60,000 nucleotides of DNA. Source: Hydractinia symbiolongicarpus. Taxonomy: Eukaryota > Cnidaria > Hydrozoa > Anthoathecata > Hydractiniidae. The position numbers were made by a program, and so were the translations under genes. How positions within the stretch are numbered: the stretch's first letter is position 1; every line of letters begins with the position of its first letter. The stretch is taken from assembly GCF_029227915.1 (NCBI RefSeq), contig NC_079886.1, forward strand, positions 6,388,001 through 6,448,000, given 5' to 3'. Below are positions 38,901 to 50,900 of the stretch, piece by piece. The notes under the pieces were generated by a model. It did no database searches. It had not been told where the DNA came from and worked only from the letters and a program-made list of their open reading frames with translations.

Positions 38901-41900
38901 ACTACTTCTTGATGTACACGCCAATGACCATAAGTTCGGAATTTCTAAACAGGAAGCTAAATCAGTAGCCATAAGCGCCATTCTCCAAATTTTTAAGTAA
39001 CAAACAAGCAAACAAACACCCAATAAAAAAATAAATTACTACTTGTACTCTTTGTTTACAAGTTATTGGTCAAACTGTAAAAAAATTGCCCCTCACTTAC
39101 CACCTCTATTGATTTTATCACATTCGAGGGTCTATTGTTTCCATGTCATTGTGCAAATTATCAGAAAAAAACTAATGACTCAAACCTGAGAAATGCAAAA
39201 ACCTTATTCTGTGGACCGATTTGGCTCATTTGAGCATAAATATGCCATTTTTGAGCTTGTGTACTTTTTTTCAGAAAACTGACTTTGTCACATTCAGGAT
39301 CTTTTGCATTCTTGTGCAAAAACTCAGAAAAAAATAATGAACCAAATTTGAGAAAAGTCGATAACTAACGGATGCAAACATATAGGTCATTTTATAGGAC
39401 CTTTTCTGTACCAGGTGGGTCCAAAAAAAAGTGTTGTAGGATAAAGTTTCTCTCTTAATGTTTGGGTTCATATTAATGTGACTGTATCGTTTGCAGATAA
39501 AAAATATTGTGGAGTTCTCCAGGAATGTCTCAACTCAAAAATTATTTATTAAATGATTTTTTTTCTATTTGTCTTACCTGTAGTCTGAATCAAAACAAAT
39601 TAAACAATAATGACATATACAACAATTATATAACAGGTAATTCAAAAAAAATCAAAGTATGGTGACATAGAATAATACTTAATATGGTACTTACAAAATA
39701 TTGAGCTGGGGGGATATCACCATACGTGTCCCATGAGACACCATCATTAGAATACTTGAGATAAAACTCAGTGACATAGGCATCAGAATCATATTTGCCT
39801 TGCACACCCATGTAGGTCAATTTTTCTGGTTTTCCAAAATTGATTTGCAACCAAGGAACCTACAGAAACATTTTCATTAGCATAAATATGTTAAATACTT
39901 TGGAAGCTGCCAAAATAATAAAAAACTAGTATACTTTAGTGCTATTACTCTCACACCATGCTCCATCCAACGATTGCCCTTTTTGTAAATACAAACGAGC
40001 TGCTGCGGGAGGTGTTGCTAAAGACAGCACGCCACTTGCTGTAAACGAAGCATCAGGAATTGCATAATTTTGAATTCCCATTGGACTATAACAACGATCT
40101 TTACCTAAAAAAAGTATGTATTTTTAACTTACAGAATGCAAGGACAGCACTGTGTAAAACATTTTTTTGCCAAAAATACTGCATTAATTTTAATCTGCTT
40201 CCTTTTCTATGTTCCTTAGGTGATCCATTAATTAAAGGCATTTTTTTAATATAGCTTTCCAAAGAGAATACTGTTTAAAAAAATATTAACTACCACAACT
40301 ATTTCATACAAATTTTGGTGAAAAAGAAAAATTGGTAATTTTAGTCTAAAATTCTTGAATTTTTTTTCCACTGTCAAAATAAATTCATGCCAAAATTGTA
40401 TGTATAGTGTGTATCTTCATTACTAAATTAGTTACGTAACAGTTCAGTCATCAAAATAATTAAAACAGAAATGATTTCTATAAAAAACAATTGCTTTTCA
40501 TTGGAAAGATCAGATTGATAAAAAACGTAATAGCAGAATCAAGCAATACACCCTATTTTTTGAAAGTCAATTTATGTAAAAAATGGTAACATGCAACTCT
40601 TCATACCTTTTTTAACTTTACAAGCATAATAATTTCTCTCTTCGCAACTAGCCTGCAGCCATCTACCTTTTTTATCGTCAAGGCTACTTTTGACACAGTT
40701 TAAGTTAGTTCCTGGTGAAGTCTTTTCCTTGTAGTTTTGAAATTTCAACATTGTTTTATCAGACCATGCCAAACCAGTCCCAGTGATATTACTCAAACCT
40801 GTCCAGAATGAGCTACCATAATCCGTGACACCATTATTTTTGAATGCTTTTACAAGCATGTCTTGCTCTATTTGAGACGTTATGCTAGTTAAATCTGCCT
40901 CAGAGACAGCAATCTGTTTTTCCCATTCTTTGTTAAAATCCAAACATACATTCCGTGCATTTTTCCATGTTGTTCGTTGATTCGGATGGGAATTAATCTG
41001 ATAACAATGGTCATCAAAAGATATCCAGCCTTCAGGGCAATTATGTAGACCTGAAAATAAAATTATTATGTTACGGATTTGGTTGTGTCAGCAAAACATT
41101 GATGCAGGAATATAGGCCCTTTAGTAATTATGATCAAGTCTACTGGCCTCGTAATTTGAATTAATCATGAAAACAATATTTGGTTCCTATAATTTACGAC
41201 TGCTAAAAGTATCTTTTTAATTGCAGCAAAGGAAAATAGGTTTTGCACAATTGCAAAGATTGTTACCATTATTTCATCGCTATTATTGTTACTGTTTCAT
41301 ACACTCTGCTACTAGATTGTTTCAAATATTTTTATTTAAAATATGTTATCAAATATAAATAGAAAAGTTTGTTTTTGCACATTAAGACTGGTGAAAGAAT
41401 ATAAAAAATATAAAAGTATATTTTTTTCTGTATTGTATTCAAGGTACAAAGTCATTAAAAAAAAACAATATAGACCAAGCATTTTCATAAACTTATCTTT
41501 TTTAATTGAGTTTATAGTGCAAATAAATATAGGGGAATAACACAACTCATTTTGATGAAATATCTCTCAATATTTTTTAATGACGTTTTAGCTGCATGAC
41601 AAGTAAGTACAAAGTACAAAATAAACTGTATGACTTGTCTGTAGGCCAACATTATGGGCTGGTGACTGAAAATAAATACAAAAACATTAATGTAATGTTT
41701 TTATTACAATATAGGTTCATCCCTGCAGATTAACGAGCTTTCTGAAATAATATTAATACAGTCAGCTCCCAGTCCCTCAAACACCTGATAACTTGAACTT
41801 TTATTATTTTGAACCTCCTTGGGCCCCTTGAACTTTCGTTAATACTGTCTTATAAAAACTCTACTTAATTCAAACCTCAGATAACTCAAACATTCATTAA

Positions 41901-44900
41901 CTCAATCCATTTTTCATCAGCCTAATATTTTTACATAACTCGAACTTTTTACTCGAGAAAAGGAAATCAAAAAGAGGATAATGGCAGATTTTTATTTTTT
42001 TTAAAGTTTTTATTAACACCTGATGTAAAATAGATAGATAATAATGTCTGTCAAGGAAAACTCAATTACAAGGGACTTGCATGCCTTTTTTATCACCAAG
42101 ATTGCATCTTCTCCCAGTAACTGTTGCCCTGCCTCTTGAAAAATTGCTTTAACTGGAATTATAATCTCAATTTAGACCAAATTTGGCTTAACAGGAGCAT
42201 TTGTTGAGTTGAAGAAATTTCATCGGTCCCTAGGAGGTTCCAGTTAACTCTACATGAAGTAAGGAGTATACTTATGTTATGAAAAGTAATGAAAACTTGG
42301 TGAGTATTAAATATATGGCCTGCTCCAAACATAGCATTAGAATTTTTGAGTTTTATCACTGTTCCGTCAAAAAAAACATTCAAATATTCGCAAGCTTCAT
42401 ACTTTTATCTTCAAGAAAAAATAAAAAACATAAATTAGTCAAAGGAAAGTTGATGTCTTATAGTTACCATGTCACACCACAAAGGTAGATGTGTTATTGA
42501 TGAAATTGCAAATACACAAGAATTTTTCATATGTTTAAAATATCTACAAGTTCTTTAAGCTTTTATAAATAACCATTGGATGACACTAACAACATAGTAC
42601 AAAAAAGATTATTACCCAAAACCAGTCAATGTAAAAAACAAAGACCTGTAAAATTACTATTATCTATTTTATTCAGTTGTAAGAATAAATGTTTTTTTTA
42701 AAAAACAGTATTATGAAACTAAAGCATTATGTTCTTACCATTCTGTTTTTCACAAATGTAATCACGCTTAGATAAACAATAATTATCATTCCATTTGCCA
42801 GGATTCCATTTGCCATACATTTCTACACAATCCTCGTTTCCAAATTCATTGCTAGGTTCTTTGGGGCCCCAATTTGTGTAGTTAACCTTTGTACTATCCA
42901 CCCAATAAAATGTTTTTTCAATTGCTACGTCAGACAAACCAATCCAATATTGCTAAAAAAGGGTATGATAAATTGATTGACTTACTTATTTTTGATAATA
43001 AACTTTTAATTTTCTGTTACAATGTTGGAAAAGATCAGGAGTCAAACCAAGTACAATTAAGCATACATACTTGTCGTGTATAGCTAGGCATAGACAGTAA
43101 TTTAAGTACATTTAGCTATATACAGATTTTTTTCCCTGTTACACAATACATTCTTAAAAGATGAACAAATATATAAAAACATAAGAAATACACGGTGTGA
43201 AATATAATAACAGAATAATTACCAACAAACCAAACCAAGTTGTAGGAGAATTGAGGATATAATTAAGTTTATGGCTTTGAAGGAGATTACAATGCAAAAG
43301 AGAGATGTAATTAGACTTTGTGTCAAAAATAAGAAAAATGACAAGATTTTCATATTTTCTACAGAGATGCAGTCAAAAAGATGTAGCCTTGTTTCAAGAA
43401 AAAATTTTGTACATGAGCATTTTCTTCATACTTTTGCAATAAGATGCATGAAAATGAGAAGAAATTACATCTTTTGTGGGTTTTTCATTATTATTGTTTT
43501 TTATTTAGGGTTTTTAAAATTGGTAGAAATTAAGTTTGGGTGGGAATCCTGCACTAGAACCAAAATTGATTTACAGAAAACTAGATGGAAAGGTGTATTA
43601 TGCTAGTTGCGACGACTATTAGTAGTATTATTAGAATTATAGACTTAGCAGTTATACCATAGCTAGCACAAGACACAATAGTACGTAGCATAGAAGATTT
43701 TACAAGAACACATTAAATTGTGTTGCAGATTCTCTGGGACACATCACACTTAAAAAACAATTCTGCAAATGGTTTTCCGACAATTTTATAAAAACAATTT
43801 ACTTCCATAAAAAGTGTTACTAAATTACCCCATGTAATGCTCTTTGTTACAGCTTTACTTCAGTTATGTGGACTGCAAATATTTATTGAAGTAATAAAAA
43901 TAAATGAATTTTTTGCATACACGTAAAACAGGCCGCTAAAACACCGGACAGATTACTTACAGCATTTGTTTTTGCAATTTCATTTGTAAGAAAATCTTGC
44001 TCGTCCTGATCATTAATAATAACTAAATCACCAAAACGTCTTAAACAATCAGCTCGAGCGCCCTTCCAAGTTTGCTGTAAATTCCGGATAATACCATAAC
44101 AAGATTTTCTCCACGGCAACCAGCCTGCTTCACAAGTTGTTGGTTCTGTAAAATACAATTATAATTTAAAAAGAGGTAACATATAATAATTGCTAGAAAA
44201 CTACAAACATGTTCAATGGGAGAAATACAAGCAATGGATTTTGCTGGTTCTAAAAGTTTAATTTAAATTAAAAAAAGTTAAGCAATCAAAAGTAAAAACA
44301 ACTTTCACATCTTCGTTAAAGTCTTAAATTTGCAATATATACTTGAAAATTGACAATAAAACTAAAGATGATACTTACGGTTAGTAACATTTGGACGTGG
44401 AGGGTATGTTGGTGTGGGCATGGGAGTGGCACCTAAATTAAAAACAAAATATTCCCAGGACACAAACACAATTTTATTCAACAATGTTGTATTGTTATGA
44501 TACTAAGGAAAAGTTGATTGCAATTGATTTTTCAAATTCAAATAAGGATTGTAACGATAGCTTGACATTTTGTAAATAAGATGACCTTCTATGTTTTGTT
44601 GTGACAATTGACAGAGGAAAATAAAATAAATTACAAAGATAATTGTTACTTCACTGCGCATTTTTTTTTTGAAAAGTTCCATTCATTTGCGAGATAACAC
44701 CTCTTTAGTATGATACAGAAAGAGTGTCACAAGGATTATCACAGCGTAATTATTAGATAAACATAAAGAAACAAAATAAACAGAGATCCAGATGAAATTT
44801 TTAAAAAAAAAATCACAATAAAAAAATTTAAGTATATTTCGCCCTAATTTCACGGAAAAAAAAAATGAAGAAAATTTTTTTTTTCTTTACACTACGTTTT

Positions 44901-47900
44901 AACTAAGTGTAGGTTGAGGCACTTAAATTGTATAATAGGGTTACAAATACAATAATACTGTTAACTAGACATCCCTCTCAGATAATATTCCAATACAAAG
45001 ATGTAAATAAAATGCTATGTTGAAAAAGGGCTTTTGTAATTGTACAACTTATTGTGAAAATAAAACCTGTGTTGAAATAGACTAAGAGTTTAGGCCATTA
45101 TATCTTGATATTACCTACAACGTATTTAAAAGTAAAAAAAAACATATGGTTCATAAAATCAAAATAATGGGCAGTGATTAGAGATAAATTGATCCAAAAA
45201 ACAAGTCTAATATCTGTAAAGAGGAATCCTAGAAAATAGTATTCTGCCACAATTTTTTTTGTGCATTTCTTTGCTCAATTTTATGAAAAACAAATACCTG
45301 CTAGTCTTTTACAAATAAATCCAAACTCCCGAAAGCAGCCATTATCATTCCACTTTCCATTCCATGTAGCCTCTACACAATCCTCATTTTTCCAATTGTT
45401 TGGTTCTCCACCTTCAGTATTCCAGTTCCTGATTGTAGAAGTAGTTCCATCACTCCAAGTGTATACACCTTCACTTTTTATGTCATTCAAACCTTTAAAC
45501 AGAATTGTGAATTATTACAAAAAAATGTTTTACCTCACAGGTTTAAAAACAATCATATAAATAAAAGGATTTAATCTCCCACGCTGGTGCATGTGTTGTA
45601 GTATTACATACTGAAAAGAATAACAATCAAAGTATTCTAGAAACTTTTTTTAAAAAAAATATATTTGCTTGTTACAAGCTCGTGAGCTTGTATTAAAACG
45701 CAAATGTGTCCTACAAGAATGGAAATTTTTGCCTCTCTGAGCACCGACACGGGAGTCGTCGTGTGTTCGAATCTCATCTTGGTAACTATTTTTACTTTTT
45801 TTTTCTTTTTTCTTTCTTAAAAAGATAAGACAAGTGTTCAAAACACTTGTTTAACTAACTAGTAAATAAAGGAGTTTCCACCAAACTTTTTAAAAGTGAA
45901 TGTAGGCAGAATTAACTGAATTAATGAATTTCGCAAATTTTGGGGTTTGTGGGTTTGTGGTCTTTCTTCTTCCTGTCAGTCGGTTCACCCAAGACGGACC
46001 CATCGAAAATTAAAAGTTCGAGGAATTTTCCGTTCAGGAAGGTCTCACAAATCAATTTTGAAAAATAAGTGTGTAACAAATATTATTGCGTATCTGAATA
46101 ATAAAATATGTTGTGTCTAACTTCGTAACAAAAATCCCAATTTGATAGACAGCTTTTTGTAAACTTTATTCGCGAGGTTGTTTGCGTATATCATACGTCT
46201 TGTTTATTTTGATCAACACCTGGTCTTATACCAGTTCAACAAGCAAATATCATGCAATAATAGGGTAGGTTGAGGATAATACATAGAGTTTTGTATCACT
46301 TTAATTTAACAAAAACAGGTTGTCAGAAGCAAATTGTTGTATGAATTATGCTGAAAATATTCTCCAGTGATGAAAATAATTCATATTTTTTATGCAAATC
46401 ACCAAGCTTTTACTTACCAATCCAATAATGATTGCGTTTTATGAAAGGATCCTGGAACTGCTTTGATATGAAATCTAGTTCTTTTTGATCTGCTATACTC
46501 AAAAGATCACCTCCATACCGGTGACAAATCTTTTGTGAGTCTTCCCACGTGTGACCAGATAATGTTGAGGTAATATTATGAAACAAGTAACAGCTTTTGT
46601 TAATGTTATTTCCAATCCAAGGTTGAATACAAGCACCATTAATGTGTCCAGCTTAAAAATTAAATTACAATTTTAACATGCTAAGTAAAGCAATACAAAA
46701 TTATGCAAGATGGTCTCAAAATTATATGAATACACCATAATAATCCTAGAATTTATTAAGAGATGGTGTCTTTTTAATACTATGTGGTCTACAAAGATGA
46801 TGGTTAGGTTAAAATAAAGTCACTTGTCTATGCAAAAATTTAAATTATTCTTATACAAACTTTCTTAAAAACTATTTTTTCAGTTTTTGTTCCAAGCCTT
46901 CGCTTTAAATTTAAGCCTCCCAAAATCTTTTGTAAAAAAATTAAAACAATGTAAGTAAAGCTATATAATGTAACAAGTAAAAGTATATAGTGCAACAGTA
47001 ATATTAAAGGAGGCACTACATTAGAAAAAAGTAAAAAAGCAGTATAAACCAGATCAACAAATGGTAAATACAAAAGTAGAAAAAGGGTGTGTGCAAATTT
47101 TAATTCATAATTCATTCCTACAGGGGCTTCTTTTTTCATCCAAAAATAAAAAAAAAAAAACAAGAAAGTTGACAAGTGGTTAGCAGATTTTCTGTTTTAA
47201 ACTATTCATGCTTTATGAAACCATTACAATCTTAGACTTTCTTATATACATTATTAAAATGGGAAATGCTAGTGTTGTGACAGCCACACCTATGATTTGG
47301 ATAGTAAAGGTAAAAAGTACAACATATGCTCTTCACATCTACACAGTACAACTTAGCGTATGCGTGTTGTGTTTGCATGGTATAAAAATAAGAACCTAAC
47401 AAATGAATGCATATTGAAATGCATATTAAAAAAAAAGTAAAGAATTAAAATTATAACTGTAAAATATTTAAAAAGTGAAATGGAGGAATCTCTCAAAAGG
47501 CACACAACAAAGAACTGCCTTAATCTCAAAAAGTTAAAATAATGTAGATTGAAGTGTCTAAAACAAAATAAAAAGTTGTAAAGTGTCCACATTGGTAAGT
47601 TTAAAAAAACAATGAGGACATTTATAAAGCAGCAGTCTTTACAATCTTACTTGCCAACCAAAAACACATTTTTAATTAGAAAAAACAAGTTTTGAATTTA
47701 AACAAACCTTTTTTTATAACTTCTTTAAAAAAAACTAACATCAAATCAAAAATAATATAGGAAAAACAAGAATAGTGACAAAAATGTTTAATTTGTGGAA
47801 TAGCTGAATTACTGAATGGCGCCATACCATCTTTGTGCACTGACTTTTTAGTTTGACTGGGGACAAATAAATATTACCTTTGGAGAGGTGGTTACAGTAT

Positions 47901-50900
47901 TATTTTTGAAAAATCTATAATAATACAGAGACTATGTGTGTGATGTCTGCCTGTAGCAGGCAAAGTGAATATGTTCATTTCCCTTGATGTTGCCGAAAAA
48001 CTTATGTCTTAAATGTTAAATTTTCTGACGTCACGGCGGCATCAACATATTAAATTAATGAAGTCATTACAATGCATTTAAAACTTTGATGTCAAATAAC
48101 TTGAAAACCAGGTGGTGAAGTCAGTGGTTTTCACTAAGTGGGTATCTGAGGACCACCTGGGACCAATTTCCCCAAACTTGGATCCCCTAATTCGTTTCGG
48201 AATGAACAGGCTGATGACGTCATCAAAAAACACCCCAATATCTCTGCACCCGTTTAGATACAAGATCCTATTTATTTTCTTAATCAGCTTTTCAAGATCT
48301 ATACGATTAAGGCAACAGGTATACAATTTTTTGTGTGTTGGCGGGTCATTGCTGACGTTAGAAAAAATTTTAAACCCTTATCTCCTTAGGCGTTCATCAG
48401 AAACATATACACATTATTTTGATTAGCGTTTTGAACTCTACACAGTACAGACAACAGATAAACTAAATTTCGCTAAATTTTTATGCTGATGTCAGGAAAC
48501 CATCTAAAACAACCATTGCTCTCCGGCTCAAGTAGACTTTTATATAGGCCTTATCGACCAGCATATATAAAAGCTTTTTTTATCTCCATGAACAATGACA
48601 TATTTGAAGGGATCTGTGTACATACTGAAAATTTAAGAAAATCCAATAAATACACAGATTTATTGCAGATGTTAAACATCTTGTATATAGTTTAGGTAAA
48701 TAAGTGCCGAGTTAGATTTTCACTAACAATGTGTGAATGTAAAAATACAAACACAGATTTTTCTCTTTTATTAGCTATACTCTAAGGAAACATAAAATGT
48801 ATAGTATTTCAAGAACTAGCAAACGCGGACTACTGACTAATATTCTTAGATAAACCTTATTTTCATATGCCAGAAGGACCACTTTGTGGCCAGATAATCT
48901 CCCCCCAATTGTTAGACTTAAAATTGCTAATCAACAACATGAATAGTATTTTTAGACGAAAAATCTTTAATAAATTAACTACGAAACTACAGATGTAATT
49001 TTAATCTAAAGGATATTAGCTTTGTCCGTTTTCTCACAGTACAATGGGAGTTAACCTGTTAATAACTGTACCAGTTGTATACACTTATTAACAGGTTTAC
49101 TCCCCTTCTACTAATGAAATTTTGCAACTATATAAATGTTTGTTAATGTTTCTGCTATTTAACATAGCAAAAATGTCTGACATTTTCTAAAAAAAAATGT
49201 TTATCAAACTTTGTTTGTGTTTGTCAAGGAGATACCCCACATAGAATGATGAATATAAAAAAGTCCATAACAGCAAAGGAAAGATCCTATTACATAACCT
49301 TCAAAATAAATCAAATTTAAAGTTTTTAAAAAGATCTCTTACTTTAATAATCACAAAGATTTTATCTTTAATAATATGTTTGGGGGGAAATATGAAACCT
49401 TTGTGCAGGTTTTTTAGTCATTATTAAAATTAGCTTTTAAACTTTTTTCCTTTGACATCTGTCTTTAAGTAAAAGATGGTAAACGACTAACTGCTTGTCT
49501 TATAAAAATGTCTCTTCTGTAACTTCTAAAAGTTCAGGACTACTGTCAAAAGAGATTTATAACATTCTGAAAAATGCTTTACTTGCCATGATTTTTTTGC
49601 AAAACATAAACAAGTTATATAATTTAATACTTATTTTAAAGTTGCCACATTGAAAGTGACTTTTATTAATTACATACTAAAGATTGCTCTTCCTAATTTA
49701 GTTTGCATTAAAATATCTGTTCTGTTATTTATGTAGTGATTGTAAAGATCAAATTTTACGACAACCTTTTGTTGCTAAACTTTTAAACATCTAGTTAATT
49801 AAGTTACACAATCTTTTTTGTTCACAAGTGGAACACTTATGCAGATTACTTCACATATTTGATTCAATAATCATTTTATAGTAATTATTATATATACATT
49901 TAAACTGACACCAGTCTATCCAGATCGAAGACATGGTATCAGTTAGGGTTATGGTTAAAAGAAATTCCTGTTTACCTTAAAAAACAGCTTAAAATGTGAA
50001 ATTATGCTATTGTTCTGACAACTAGGCAGAGTGACAGTTCTGTTCTTAACTAAGCCAACTGTGGGTAATGCAAATGGAGGATTTGTTTCTTTCGTTTCTA
50101 TTCTGCTTGAAAATTTAACCTTTTATAACTCAAATATTTTTCTAGTTTGCATTTTAATGTGTGAGAAATGTGAGATCATGAATTGCGGTCAACTGTAGTT
50201 TCAGTGATCTTTAATGCTATGACTGGCATTTCAGAATAAAGGACAAAAATATTTCAGTATGGCTGTGGGATGTCAAGAACCATATAAAAATATAATATAG
50301 TTTTTGTAAATCTGGATTTTCAGTTCTCATATAAAAAAGCTGCCCTCTGAATCCATGACGGCATTGTGGTCAGCCTTTACGATGGCAAAAATTTTGCCAT
50401 AGTGATTTATAGACTGCACAAAAATAAAAGTACTCTTTCCAACTTACTAATCTTGCTAGCCACTTATTTATTTCGTCAACAAGTCTTTGTTAGATCATAC
50501 CACGCATCACTCTTTTTCAGAAATATTTGAATTAAGTAACGCATGCGATGTAAAACGCACGTGCAAAGGATGTTACACATGCAATGTTGCTTTTGCGGTA
50601 GAAAAGTGGGGGACATTTTAAAACGTGAACCCCAAACACGATGATTGAGCGTCTACGTCCTTTTCTACACGTCCAAAATAGTATAGATGACTATTCTGTC
50701 ATTTTCATAATACATTTCTAATTTAATACATCGTTTTTAAAATTGTTTAAATCACACTTGTAGCATAAAGAAAGAAACCATTAAATTTGTACCTGCTATG
50801 GTTTTCAATTGTTTTGTCAAATGAAAAAATTATATACAATTAAATCCATGATAAAATGTCTGATCCGTCTGTAAGTGCAGTTTTGCATACTTGCTTCATC

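Noticed and set aside
43271-43606. 111-codon plus-strand frame in the intron between receptor exons 5 and 6
   Set aside because: Composition and sequence look random, with no splice, promoter or domain support.
46840-47175. 111-codon minus-strand hydrophobic frame in intron 1
   Set aside because: Low-complexity Phe/Leu-rich translation of AT-rich DNA. No in-frame splice sites fit the receptor phases.
48112-48426. 104-codon plus-strand frame in intron 1
   Set aside because: It has no recognisable domain and overlaps a minus-strand frame of similar length. The sequence looks like an interspersed repeat with TGACGTCA motifs.
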